From: Holophagales bacterium UBA5066
GTDB taxonomy: Bacteria; Acidobacteriota; Thermoanaerobaculia; UBA5066
Direction: 5' to 3'
DNA: 64,000 bases
NCBI GenBank assembly: GCA_002414905.1
Contig: DIAY01000014.1
Location: forward strand, 1-64,000
The notes under the pieces are model-generated. The model worked only from the letters and a program-made list of their open reading frames with translations, was not told the DNA's origin and made no database searches. Position 1 is the stretch's first letter; each line of letters starts with the position of its first letter. Made by a program: the position numbers and the translations under genes. This document shows, piece after piece, positions 1-9,047 of the stretch.

Positions 1-1590
1 CTCGCCGACCTCGGGATCCTCGCCTCGGGCGGCGCGACGACGACGATCTACCCGTCGAGCACGACGCCCGACTGTCTCTTCATCCTCCAGGACTCGGGCA
101 CGCGAGTCCTCTTCGCCGAGAACCGCGAGCAGGCCGACCGGATCGCCGCAAAGCGCTCGGAAGTGCCCGACGTGACGGCGATCGTCGTCTTCGACGGGAC
201 CGGCACCCAGGACGGATACATCCTGACGCTCGACGAACTGGCGGCGAAGGGACGGACGTGGGACGCTGCGAACCCGGGCCGATACGAAGCGATCGTCGAC
301 GCGGTGCGCCCCGACGCGCTCGCGACGCTGATCTACACCTCGGGAACGACCGGCCGTCCCAAGGGTGTCGAGCTGCCGCACGACTGCTGGCTTTACGAGG
401 CGGAAGGTATCGACGAGCTGAAGCTCCTGACCGAGGACGACCGGCAGTACTTCTGGCTCCCGCTGGCCCACTCCTTCGGGAAGGTCCTCGAAGCCGCTCA
501 GCTCCGGATCGGCTTCTCGACCGCGATCGACGGCCGGGTCGAGAAGATCGTCGAGAACCTCGGGCAGGTCAAGCCGACGTTCGTCGCCGCGGTGCCGCGC
601 ATCTTCGAGAAGATCTACAACAAGGTCACGACCGGCGCCAAGGAGGCGGGCGGCGCCAAGTGGGCGATCTTCTCCTGGGCCATCGGGGTCGGCCGCGAGG
701 TCTCGAACCTTCGCCTGGCCGGCCGGGAGCCCTCGGGCCTCCTCGCGCTGAAGCACAAGGTCGCCCATAAGCTCGTCTTCTCGAAGCTCCACACGCTCTT
801 CGGGGGCCGCATCCGCTGCTTCGTTTCAGGAAGCGCCCCCCTCGCGAAACCTCTCGGGGAGTTCTTCCACGCGGCGGGGATCCTCGTCCTCGAGGGGTAC
901 GGCCTCACCGAGACGAGCGCGGCCAGCTGCGTGAACACGCCCGAAAAGCTCCGCTTCGGGACGGTCGGCCCGCCCCTGCCGGGAACCCGGATCCGGATCG
1001 CCGAGGACGGCGAGATTCTCATCCAGGGTCGCGGCGTCATGCGCGGCTACCACAACCTTCCCGACCAGACCGCCGAGACGCTCGACGCGGACGGCTGGCT
1101 CCACACCGGGGATATCGGCCACGTCGAAGACGGGTTCGTGAAGATCACGGACCGGAAGAAGGACCTCATCAAGACCTCGGCCGGCAAGTACGTCGCGCCG
1201 CAGATGCTCGAGAGAAAGCTCGCCGTCGTCTGCCCCTACGTCAGCTACTCGCTGGCCCACGGAGACAACCGGAACTTCGTCTCCATGCTCATCGCCCTCG
1301 ACCCGGAGGCGATCACGAAGTGGGCCTCTGCCCACGGCCTCGCCGGGAAGAGCTACGCCGAGATCGCCGGCTCGAAGGAGGTCCGGGAGCTGATCGTGCC
1401 GTTCATCGACGAGGTCAACAAAGACATCGCGAAATGGGAGCAGGTCAGGAAGTGGACCATCCTGCCCGCCGACCTCACGCTCGAGTCGGGAGATCTGACA
1501 CCCTCGATGAAGCTCAAGCGGAAGGTCGTCGAGCAAAAGTACCGCTCACAGCTCGACGGGTTCTACGAGGAGACGACCGTCCGGGTCTGA
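1..1590 (+). CDS. Long-chain acyl-CoA synthetase (AMP-forming), 5' end outside window
   Basis: Activates a fatty acid to its acyl-CoA through an acyl-adenylate. The frame is open from the first base, so the N-terminus lies to the left and only about 529 residues are visible. Seen: the phosphate-binding loop IYTSGTTGRPKG near visible residue 111, the A5 motif GYGLTETSA, the A7 motif WLHTGDIG and the A8 hinge DRKKDLIKTSAGKYVAP. The insertion-rich middle and long C-terminus fit the long-chain (FadD15/LACS) branch rather than short-chain ligases. The next gene is convergent. Substrate chain length cannot be read from the sequence. The family assignment is firm. Confidence 0.93.
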   Translation, partial: LADLGILASGGATTTIYPSSTTPDCLFILQDSGTRVLFAENREQADRIAAKRSEVPDVTAIVVFDGTGTQDGYILTLDELAAKGRTWDAANPGRYEAIVDAVRPDALATLIYTSGTTGRPKGVELPHDCWLYEAEGIDELKLLTEDDRQYFWLPLAHSFGKVLEAAQLRIGFSTAIDGRVEKIVENLGQVKPTFVAAVPRIFEKIYNKVTTGAKEAGGAKWAIFSWAIGVGREVSNLRLAGREPSGLLALKHKVAHKLVFSKLHTLFGGRIRCFVSGSAPLAKPLGEFFHAAGILVLEGYGLTETSAASCVNTPEKLRFGTVGPPLPGTRIRIAEDGEILIQGRGVMRGYHNLPDQTAETLDADGWLHTGDIGHVEDGFVKITDRKKDLIKTSAGKYVAPQMLERKLAVVCPYVSYSLAHGDNRNFVSMLIALDPEAITKWASAHGLAGKSYAEIAGSKEVRELIVPFIDEVNKDIAKWEQVRKWTILPADLTLESGDLTPSMKLKRKVVEQKYRSQLDGFYEETTVRV

Positions 1591-1676
1591 CGACCCTTTT
1601 TCCCGTTCCGCGGACGCGACCAGATCATCCGCCTCGTGAACATCGGCGCCGACATCCGACGCGCTTCAGCTGCCTC

Positions 1677-3506
1677 TTACCGGGTCTGGACGGCCGTGCG
1701 CTTCAGAAGCACGATCCCGAAGCGGTCGTCGACGAAGGGCTCGGCGTCGACCCGCTCGAACGCCTCGTATTCGTTCTTCAGCCAGCCCATGATCCGGAGA
1801 CCGTAGAGCGGGTCCTTCCCGAAGAAACCCCGGCCGAACTCGCTGGTGTCCTTGTGAACCAGGGCTACGAGGTCGGGCGGATGGGCATCGAGCGCCCGGA
1901 CGACCGCGTCCTCGCCGAAGGCCGCGATCTCCGTCGGCATGAGTGTCGTGTACGGCGTCGGATTCCGGCGGCGAGAGAGGTAATTCAGGAGCACGCCCTC
2001 GGGGAATACGGCCAGCGTGTCCGTCGACCCGGTTCCCCGCTCGAGGATTTCGAGCGTCCGGACGACCGCCGGTCCCCGCGGATCCAGGCGCGGATCGTAG
2101 GTGACGAGGAGATCACTCCCCTCCCCGACGGGAAAGTTCTTCTCCCGGTAGTAGGAGTGGCTGACCCGCACGTGGAACAGCACCGCGGCGATGACGAGCG
2201 ACGATGCCGTCCAGCGAAAGAACACTCCCCCCCCGAAACCCAGATGGAGGAGGCGGGGCACCGCCCAGACGAGGAGGCAGACGAGGAGAAGGGTGCCGGG
2301 AAGCGCAAGGTAGAACCCGTAGTGGTGCAGACGGGCGTTCAACAGCATCTTCCCGGCGAGGACGAAAGAGAAGATCGCAATCGAAAGGAGCGGTAGCAGG
2401 CGGTCGACCGGAACCCGGCGCCCGGTGCGCGTGAAAGCGAGAACCAGGAGGGCGACGGCGGCAGTCGCTGAGACGAGCGGAAGGATTCGTGCGACCTCGC
2501 CCCAGGCGACGAGAGCCGGGAAAGCCGTTGTGGTCACGACGACGGCGACCGCCGTCGCAGCACCGGGAACCTTCCCGGTGCCTCCCCGCCGAGTCGCGAG
2601 CCAGTCGAGCGTCGCGACGAGAACGAGGAACGCGACGGTCACGACGCCGCTCTCGACGAGCCGTTCAAAGTTCGACGCGGGCGCTTCCATTCCCATGCCA
2701 ACGACGAAAAACGGGTTCCGGCGGACCTCCGTACCGAGGAGCGTCGACCAGGCGCCCGCTGCTGCCCGGAGGGCCGTACCGGAAGGCATCGCACCCGAAA
2801 AGGCGACGGCGGCAACCAGCTGGGGCAAGGCTGCAGCCGCCCCGAATGCCGCCAGGCGGCGCCCTCTCCAGGAGGGTGCGGTGTCCGGTCTTGCAACGAG
2901 GACGACGAGCGCGAATGCGGCCGTCACGAGAGCGGCAAGACCGATCTCCGCCCGTGTCAGCAGCGCCAGGCCGAGGCAGCTTCCCGCCAGGACAGCCGGC
3001 GCCAGGCCGGTCCCCGACACCCCGCGGGCAAGTCCGGCAATCATCGCAAAGGCGAGAAACGTCCCGTGCGTCGCCTCGTGGGAATACGGGGTGACGAAGT
3101 TGTAGTTCCCGATCGGAACGAGCTGCGCGAACGCCGACAGGCCGAGGAATGCCGCCGTGGCAAGGGCCGCGGTCCATTCGTCGCACGCGCGCCTGACGGT
3201 GGAACGGACGAGGAGGGCGAAGCCGGCGACGAGGGCGAGGTTCACCCAGATCAGAGTCGACAGGGAGACGCCGAACAGGGAGAACCAGAGCGCGTTGACG
3301 TACTGCGAGAGGGGCCCATAGAGGAAGGCGAGATCCCGGTAGAGGACGTCTCCCTCGAGGATCCGCCAGGGCACGTAGAGCTCGTGACCGAAGTCCACCA
3401 GGACGTCGGGCCAGCGCCGCCATCCGTCGGCAGCGAGAGCGACCGCGAGGGCTCCGAGGACGATCGACCCGGCCGACGCTCGCCAGCGGGACGAAAATCG
3501 GCTCAC
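1677..3506 (-). CDS. Polytopic membrane protein, GT-C (GT39-like) glycosyltransferase candidate
   Basis: A 609-residue protein with roughly ten or more hydrophobic segments spread over residues 12-440 and a soluble C-terminal third. The first periplasmic loop after TM1 has DFGHELYVPWRILEGDVLYR followed by DLAFLYGPLSQYVNALWF. An acidic residue early in this loop and a YGPL-type signature are typical of GT-C, polyprenyl-phosphate-sugar-dependent transferases. The length also suits that fold. It stands alone between a convergent acyl-CoA synthetase and a co-directional dehydrogenase 57 bp upstream. Donor and acceptor are unknown. It could also be an uncharacterised membrane protein with no transferase activity. 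Confidence 0.6.
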   Translation of the reverse strand: MSRFSSRWRASAGSIVLGALAVALAADGWRRWPDVLVDFGHELYVPWRILEGDVLYRDLAFLYGPLSQYVNALWFSLFGVSLSTLIWVNLALVAGFALLVRSTVRRACDEWTAALATAAFLGLSAFAQLVPIGNYNFVTPYSHEATHGTFLAFAMIAGLARGVSGTGLAPAVLAGSCLGLALLTRAEIGLAALVTAAFALVVLVARPDTAPSWRGRRLAAFGAAAALPQLVAAVAFSGAMPSGTALRAAAGAWSTLLGTEVRRNPFFVVGMGMEAPASNFERLVESGVVTVAFLVLVATLDWLATRRGGTGKVPGAATAVAVVVTTTAFPALVAWGEVARILPLVSATAAVALLVLAFTRTGRRVPVDRLLPLLSIAIFSFVLAGKMLLNARLHHYGFYLALPGTLLLVCLLVWAVPRLLHLGFGGGVFFRWTASSLVIAAVLFHVRVSHSYYREKNFPVGEGSDLLVTYDPRLDPRGPAVVRTLEILERGTGSTDTLAVFPEGVLLNYLSRRRNPTPYTTLMPTEIAAFGEDAVVRALDAHPPDLVALVHKDTSEFGRGFFGKDPLYGLRIMGWLKNEYEAFERVDAEPFVDDRFGIVLLKRTAVQTR

Positions 3507-3563
3507 GACACGGCGGGGTCGCAGAACTCCTGCTTCACGTGGCCCTTCCTGAAATCGAGGATA

Positions 3564-6491
3564 TCAGGGGCCCCCGTGCCCTCTGGTGAGCGGACGCTGA
3601 TCCCGCGTCACGCCTTCCAGCAGGAACATGTACGACCGGTAGATCTCTCCCGTCGCCCGGGTCATCCCGATCTCGCACGTCCGGCTGCTCGAGAGGTGCT
3701 CGGAACACCCTTTCGCTTTCACCTCGGCCGCCTCGTGTCTCGTTGCCGAGGCGGTCAGCTCCGGGTGGAGGAAGCCGCGGTCCCCGGCGAAGGCACAGCA
3801 GCCGGCCGAGAGCGGGATCGTCACGTCGTCGCTGCAGAACCGGGCGATCCCCTCGAGCTTCGCACCGAGGCTCATCTTCGTGACGGAGCAGACCGGGTGC
3901 AGGGCGACCGGCCCCGCCTTCCGCTTCGTCGCGAGCCCCGGCAGGAGCGTGTCGTGCGTGAACTCGACGCCATCGAGGATCGTCAGGCCGTCGAACCTCA
4001 CCTGGTTCTCCGGCGTCAGCTGCGGCCGGCTCTCCTTCATGCCGTACGTGCAGGGGCTCGTGTCGACGACGACGGGGAGCTGTCCTCCACCCGACCACTC
4101 CCAGAAGCGTTCGATCGCCCGGTTCACGGCAAGGGCATTCGCGTCGGCATAGCCCTTCGAGGAGAACGGGACACCACAGCAGATCCCCTCGACGTCCTCG
4201 GGTATCCATACGGGCGAGCCGGCCCGCCTGGCGACCTCGACGAACGCCTCCATGAGCGACGTCTCGTCCGGCTCGCCTGGCAGCGCGCCCATCGTCCTCG
4301 AGATGCAGGCCGGGAAGTAGACGGCCACCGCCCCCTCCCGCATCGTAGCTGGCCGCTCCGCCCTCGCGGCGTGGGGCATCTCGGCGCTCCACTGCGGGAA
4401 GGGCTTTCCGAGGACGGCCCGGATGGCCCGGGTGACGCCGGCCATCGCGCCGGCGCCGAGGAGCGACTGGACGAGGTGCCCGGCCCGAAGTCCCGTCCTC
4501 ATCGCCGGCTCGAGGGCAGCGAAGCGGCGGGCGAGAGCAAGGGCGATTCTCTTCGCCCGCGGAGAGTGGCCCGCCCTGCGGAGCCGCTTCGTCAGCTGGC
4601 CGGTGTCGATCGAGACGGGGCACGCCGTGGCGCAGAGGCCGTCCACGGCGCACGTATCGACGGCGTCGTACGGGAAATCCGCCTCGAGAGCGGCCAGGAG
4701 CGGTGCGTTCCCGCCCTCCTTCTCCAGGCGGGTCATCTCGCGCCTCAGGACGATCCGCTGGCGGGGCGTGAGCGTCAGCTCCCGGCTCGGGCATTTCGGC
4801 TCGCAGTAGCCGCACTCGATGCACTTGTCGACCTCTTCCTCGACGGTCGGCATCGGCTTGACGTCCTTCAGGTGACAGCTCGGGTCGGGATTCAGGATGA
4901 CGCCGGGGTTCAGGATCCCTTCGGGGTCGCAGAGCTCCTTCAGCCGCTTCATCACGGCATAGGGCCCGGGCCCCCATTCCGTCTCGACGAAGGGCGCCAT
5001 GTTCCGGCCCGTGCCGTGCTCGGCTTTCAGCGCGCCGTCGTACTTCTTCACGACGAGCTCGACGACATCCTCGATGAGCCGCGCGTACTGGTCGAGAGCG
5101 GCCTGGTCGTTGAACGATTGCGTGACGACGAAATGGAGGTTCCCGTCCTTGGCGTGGCCGAAGATGATCGCCTCGGGGTAGCCGTGCTTGCCGAACAGCC
5201 TCGTCAGGTCCTCGGCGGCGTCGGCAAGGTGCTCGATCGGAAAGGCGACATCCTCGATGAGGACGGTCGTCCCGCTCTTGCGTGAGGCACCGACCGACGG
5301 GAAGGTCCCCTGTCGGACCTTCCAGAGGAGGGCCTGCTCCGTCGCGTCGTGTGTGAAGCGAGCCGGCTCGAGCAGGGCGAGCGGCGCGACGGCGGTGGCC
5401 GCGGCGTCCTCCAGCCCGCTTCGCTCGGACTCCTCCGCCGCCTGGTACTCGACGAGGAGGGCCGCGGCTCCGTCGGGGACGGAACGGATCGACGCCGGCA
5501 CGCCCGGTTGGTTCTCGACCGACCGGAGCGAAGCCCGGTCGAGGAGCTCGAGCGCCTTCGCGCCGGAGTCGCGGAGCGGGACGATCGCCGCGCAGGCGGC
5601 GTGCATCGACGAGAAGAGGAGGAGACCGGTGTACTTGACGGGGAGATCCGGTACGGTGGAAAGGACCGCCTCCGCGATGAACGCGAGCGTTCCCTCCGAT
5701 CCGACGAGGAGATTGCAGAAGATCTCGACGGGCTTCTCGAAATCGAGGAAGGCGTTCAGCGAGTAGCCGGTCGTGTTCTTCATCCGATACTTCAGCCGGA
5801 TGCGCGCCACCAGCGCCGGGTCCGACTCGAGCTTCGCCTTCAGCTCGAGAATCCCCTGCCAGAGGGCCGGCTCGGCCTCGCGGAAACGGGCGTCCGCGCC
5901 GGGAGCGGCCGTATCGATACGCGTCCCTGACGGCAGGAGGAACGTGAGCGACTCGAGCGTGTGGTAGGCGTTCCGGGTGACGCCGCAGCACATGCCGCTC
6001 GAGTTGTTCGAGAGGATGCCGCCCATCGTGCAGGTGTCGATGGACGCCGGGTCGGGACCCATCTTGGCGCCGTACGGCCTGAGCGCCGCGTTCACGGAGG
6101 CGCCAATGACCCCGGGTTGCGCCCGGACTTTCTTTCCGCCGTCCTCGACCTTCACGGTCCGCCAGTGGCGGGCGACCTCGACGAGGAGGCCGTCCGTGAC
6201 GGCCTGTCCGGACAGCGACGTCCCCGCGGCACGGAGCGTCATCGGGATCTTCGTCTCGCGGGCGAGGCGGAAGAGCGCGGCGACCTCGTCGACCGTCTGA
6301 GTCAGGACGACGGCCTTCGGGATCAGCCTGTAGAAGCTCGCGTCGGAGGAGAAGGCGATCCGGTCGATCGGCCGGTCGAGGACACGCTCGGGAGCCACGA
6401 TCCGTTCGAGGGCGGCTCGAAGGGCCGGCTCGTGGAGGAACGTACCTTCGGGTCGGGATCCGCGAACGGGCTCGGCACGGGCGGTCGTCAT
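3564..6491 (-). CDS. FAD-linked oxidase / Fe-S fusion dehydrogenase (GlcD-GlcF type, D-2-hydroxyacid oxidation)
   Basis: This 975-residue fusion joins an FAD-binding type 4 oxidase (about residues 30-530; PP-loop RAAGTSLSGQAVTDG and the GGILSNNSSGM segment) to a ferredoxin-like region (CIECGYCEPKCPSRE, then CAVDGLCATACPVS) and two CCG-type redox modules (GICCGVPFSSKGY and AGCCAFAGDRGF). Known relatives (YdiJ, Dld-type, GlcDF) oxidise D-lactate, D-2-hydroxyglutarate or glycolate and pass electrons through Fe-S clusters to the quinone pool. The whole chain on one polypeptide fits the YdiJ-like arrangement. All cysteine motifs look intact. The exact hydroxyacid is not decidable here. It starts 57 bp downstream of the transglycosylase stop. 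Confidence 0.9.
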   Translation of the reverse strand: MTTARAEPVRGSRPEGTFLHEPALRAALERIVAPERVLDRPIDRIAFSSDASFYRLIPKAVVLTQTVDEVAALFRLARETKIPMTLRAAGTSLSGQAVTDGLLVEVARHWRTVKVEDGGKKVRAQPGVIGASVNAALRPYGAKMGPDPASIDTCTMGGILSNNSSGMCCGVTRNAYHTLESLTFLLPSGTRIDTAAPGADARFREAEPALWQGILELKAKLESDPALVARIRLKYRMKNTTGYSLNAFLDFEKPVEIFCNLLVGSEGTLAFIAEAVLSTVPDLPVKYTGLLLFSSMHAACAAIVPLRDSGAKALELLDRASLRSVENQPGVPASIRSVPDGAAALLVEYQAAEESERSGLEDAAATAVAPLALLEPARFTHDATEQALLWKVRQGTFPSVGASRKSGTTVLIEDVAFPIEHLADAAEDLTRLFGKHGYPEAIIFGHAKDGNLHFVVTQSFNDQAALDQYARLIEDVVELVVKKYDGALKAEHGTGRNMAPFVETEWGPGPYAVMKRLKELCDPEGILNPGVILNPDPSCHLKDVKPMPTVEEEVDKCIECGYCEPKCPSRELTLTPRQRIVLRREMTRLEKEGGNAPLLAALEADFPYDAVDTCAVDGLCATACPVSIDTGQLTKRLRRAGHSPRAKRIALALARRFAALEPAMRTGLRAGHLVQSLLGAGAMAGVTRAIRAVLGKPFPQWSAEMPHAARAERPATMREGAVAVYFPACISRTMGALPGEPDETSLMEAFVEVARRAGSPVWIPEDVEGICCGVPFSSKGYADANALAVNRAIERFWEWSGGGQLPVVVDTSPCTYGMKESRPQLTPENQVRFDGLTILDGVEFTHDTLLPGLATKRKAGPVALHPVCSVTKMSLGAKLEGIARFCSDDVTIPLSAGCCAFAGDRGFLHPELTASATRHEAAEVKAKGCSEHLSSSRTCEIGMTRATGEIYRSYMFLLEGVTRDQRPLTRGHGGP

Positions 6492-6548
6492 GAAGGACCC
6501 TCCTGAACGACAGGCACCGAAGAGGCGGCAGACACCTGACGGAACCGC

Positions 6549-8510
6549 TCAGTCCGGCCGTCTGGCCGCTCCGGACGTACCAGCCGCGGGCCCGGCCGGC
6601 GGGCCTGGCGCCGCCGGGGCGGCCGGCGTGAGGACGGGGACGACTTCCGGCGACGCAGGGGCCGCTCTCGCCCTGCCATCCCGGGGCGGCTCCGTGGGAG
6701 ATGGTGCTGGCGGCGCCGGAGGGCCTTCCAGGGATGGTTCCCCGGGCACCCCGGCCCCGCTCTCGAGCGGTTCTCCTCCCGGGAGCTCGTCCTCTGTCAG
6801 GCCCGGTCCTCCGAGCGGCTCGACGAGAGCGTCTGGCGGCGTCCAGCGAAGGACGAGGGGTGCCGCGAGCTCCGCCGCGAGCTCTTCGTCCGTCAACGCG
6901 TCGACCGACCGGAGGCGGCGGAGACAGGCGTTCACGAGCCTCGCGAATCCGTGCGAGAGGACACCGCTCGCAAACGAGGACTGGTACTTGACCGGCCCAG
7001 GAATCAGCGAGACGAGGAACGCGCTCTCTCTCGGCGTCAGCTCGGAGGGGTTCTTCCCGAAATAGTGGCGCGAGGCGGGGCCGAGGCCGTGAAGGCCCGG
7101 TCCCCACTCGATGACGTTGAGGTAGATCTCGAGAATCCGCCGCTTGCCCAGGATCGGTTCGAGGAGGAGGGCGAGAGCCGCCTCCTGCAGCTTGCGTCGA
7201 TAGCTGCGTTCCCGCGTGAGGAACAGGTTCTTGGCGAGCTGCTGGGTGATCGTCGAGGCGCCGCGGGCCCGTTGTCCGCGGACCCAGTTGATCGACATCG
7301 CCACCGGGACCTCGCCCAGGTCGAGCCCGCTGTGCCCCCAGAAGTTCGCGTCCTCGGAGATGAGGAGCGCGCGGATGAAGAGGGGCGGCACCTCTTCGAG
7401 AGGGACGAAATCGGGGCTCGCCGGGTCCACCGTGACGAGAGTCTTCCGGCCGTCGCGCCCGGTCATGAGGCGCCGGAAGGGGCCACGGAACGCCTCGAGC
7501 GCCGGGAGCGGCCTTTCGGGCGGGTGGAAGTCGAGATGTTCCTCGACGACGAACGATTTCGGATCGAGCATCCGTCCTGTCACGCGAGCCTCGAGCGCAG
7601 CGCTTCCGAGATCGCCCGCGGTCGCCGGGAGGTCGAGGCCCGAGGCTGCGAGAACAGGCGCGAGCTCGAGGCGCGGGATCGACGTCGTCAGGTCGAACCA
7701 GAGGTCCCGGGGCGCCCACGCCGCGATGACTCGAATTCGGGCACTCAGGCCGGCAGCCGCTCCCGATGCGCAATCCACGTCGAGGAAGCGCGCGTCTCGA
7801 AAGAACGTCGCCGACACCGAGCCCTCGGCGTCGAACGGCTCGCCGAGGGGAGCCGCTCGGGGCGCGTCCTCGTCGGGAGGCGCCGCGAGCCTCGCACCGG
7901 CCGACCGCAGGTTCGCCTCAAGGGCGAGCCCGCCCCCCGGGACGGGTGTCAGATCGGCGACGCCCGACACCACTCCGAGGTCTCCGACCCAGGCACCGTC
8001 CCGGCGAACCCGGACGAGGCGCGTCAGGTCGAGACTCTCGACGCGAAGTCGAACGGCACCCGTTTCCGGACGATCGAATTCGAGGCTCCCTTCGCCGGAA
8101 CGGCCCGCAAGGGCCAGGACTCCTCCCTCAAGCGAGACGTTCCAGCCGCTCGGCGATGCCAGGAGCGAGAGCCCCTCGGGCAGCTCGGCCCGAAGGCCAC
8201 CGAGCTCGAGCCGGCGGAGGTGCCCGAGCGCTCCGCGCCCGCCCGGCCCCAGCCGCACTTCGAGACTTTCGAGCCGCACGCTCGTCCCGCGGCCGTTCAC
8301 CCGGATACCGTTCAGGTCCACCCGGAACGGGAGTCGCACGCGGACCCGATCGACCGACAACGTTAGACCCCGTTCCGCTGCCTCTCGAACGACGCGCTCC
8401 CGGATCTTTCCCTCCAGGACGGCCTCGATCACCGCGACGCCCCCCCGGAGCGCCGCACCCGCCGCGAGGGCGGCGATGGCGAGCAGGAGGAGACGGCGCG
8501 AGCGGGACAT
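6549..8510 (-). CDS. GT51 peptidoglycan transglycosylase with AsmA-like N-terminal region
   Basis: A 653-residue protein with an N-terminal TM anchor (residues about 5-25), a long region to about residue 340 rich in beta-type, AsmA/DUF748-like sequence, then a complete GT51 domain. Catalytic motifs seen: EDANFWGH beginning at E386, the RGASTITQQLAKNLFL block, the RKLQEAALALLLE helix and the IEIYLN-like segment ILEIYLNVIEWGPG. There is no transpeptidase domain, so it would polymerise lipid II like MtgA. The last 90 residues are Pro/Ala/Gly-rich and probably disordered. Monofunctional MtgA proteins are usually under 250 residues, so the additional periplasmic region is the odd part. It is divergent from the small gene at 8568. 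Confidence 0.85.
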   Translation of the reverse strand: MSRSRRLLLLAIAALAAGAALRGGVAVIEAVLEGKIRERVVREAAERGLTLSVDRVRVRLPFRVDLNGIRVNGRGTSVRLESLEVRLGPGGRGALGHLRRLELGGLRAELPEGLSLLASPSGWNVSLEGGVLALAGRSGEGSLEFDRPETGAVRLRVESLDLTRLVRVRRDGAWVGDLGVVSGVADLTPVPGGGLALEANLRSAGARLAAPPDEDAPRAAPLGEPFDAEGSVSATFFRDARFLDVDCASGAAAGLSARIRVIAAWAPRDLWFDLTTSIPRLELAPVLAASGLDLPATAGDLGSAALEARVTGRMLDPKSFVVEEHLDFHPPERPLPALEAFRGPFRRLMTGRDGRKTLVTVDPASPDFVPLEEVPPLFIRALLISEDANFWGHSGLDLGEVPVAMSINWVRGQRARGASTITQQLAKNLFLTRERSYRRKLQEAALALLLEPILGKRRILEIYLNVIEWGPGLHGLGPASRHYFGKNPSELTPRESAFLVSLIPGPVKYQSSFASGVLSHGFARLVNACLRRLRSVDALTDEELAAELAAPLVLRWTPPDALVEPLGGPGLTEDELPGGEPLESGAGVPGEPSLEGPPAPPAPSPTEPPRDGRARAAPASPEVVPVLTPAAPAAPGPPAGPAAGTSGAARRPD

Positions 8511-8561
8511 GCGGATCTTCGGACTTTACCGGGACCCGGCCGTTCGCGGGACTAACATCCG

Positions 8562-8571
8562 CCAATATTGG
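8562..8571. promoter_or_regulatory. AT-centred palindrome CCAATATTGG in divergent gap
   Basis: A perfect 10-bp palindrome in the 57-bp gap between the divergent transglycosylase and the small gene at 8568. It overlaps the proposed TTG start. It may be an operator half or may be chance. No partner copy was seen. Confidence 0.2.
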
Positions 8572-8969
8572 ACGATCCCGACCTCCTGCCGTTGTCCCTC
8601 GCCGTCGACGACCTGATCCTCGGCCGGGGAGTGAAGCGCGGCCGCCACCTCCTTTCACAGGACCTGGAACCGCTCTTCCTCGAGCGTCTGCCGGCTCTCG
8701 GATTCACCGAGACGACGGTCGGTACGGTTGTGATCGACGTGGGCGTCCGCGTCCCCGCGTGGCTCCTCAGCCCCGGACGTGCGGATTTCGGGACCGTCTT
8801 CTGGGAGATCTTCACCGACCGGTTCCGGCGGCGGCTCTACGGATCGGAGGTCCGGAACGCGAAGGGGGACTGGGATGTGCAGATCCCGCCCTCCTCGACC
8901 AGGAGGATCTGGGCCGGGCTCCACCTGAGGGAGAGCTACGACCCGTCCCGGCCCATCGGAATGTGCTGA
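8568..8969 (+). CDS. Hypothetical protein (133 aa)
   Basis: I do not recognise the family. The 133-residue product has no signal peptide or TM segment and ends in a charged, hydrophilic tail. Codon third positions are strongly GC-biased in this frame, which supports coding, and the frame fills the gap between two well-supported genes. The start is uncertain: TTG at 8568 has no clear ribosome-binding site, and a second TTG lies at 8592. The sequence FGTVFWEIFTDRFRRRLYGS suggests a small folded alpha/beta domain, but no function can be given. It precedes the regulator promoter at 8996. Confidence 0.5.
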   Translation: MDDPDLLPLSLAVDDLILGRGVKRGRHLLSQDLEPLFLERLPALGFTETTVGTVVIDVGVRVPAWLLSPGRADFGTVFWEIFTDRFRRRLYGSEVRNAKGDWDVQIPPSSTRRIWAGLHLRESYDPSRPIGMC

Positions 8970-8995
8970 GCCTCGTTTCCGTCTCTTCTACGCTC

Positions 8996-9024
8996 TTGAC
9001 GCGGCGCGGCTGGCCCCCTACGGT
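8996..9024 (+). promoter_or_regulatory. Sigma-70-like promoter for the TetR regulator
   Basis: TTGACG at 8996-9001 (five of six matches to the -35 consensus) and TACGGT at 9019-9024, separated by exactly 17 bp. Transcription would start about 15 bp before the ATG at 9048. The -10 is weak. The positions are seen in the sequence; promoter function is inferred. Confidence 0.45.
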
Positions 9025-9047
9025 GTTCGTGCGAGGCGTGACGACGG

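Noticed and set aside
1591..1676. Terminator between the first two convergent genes
   Set aside because: Only a short T-run (CTTTTT) without a hairpin was seen.
3535..7773. A very long minus-strand open frame across the dehydrogenase and transglycosylase genes
   Set aside because: It is a frame shadow in GC-rich DNA. Its product is Arg/Pro-rich with no motif, while the two real genes in other frames have complete domains.
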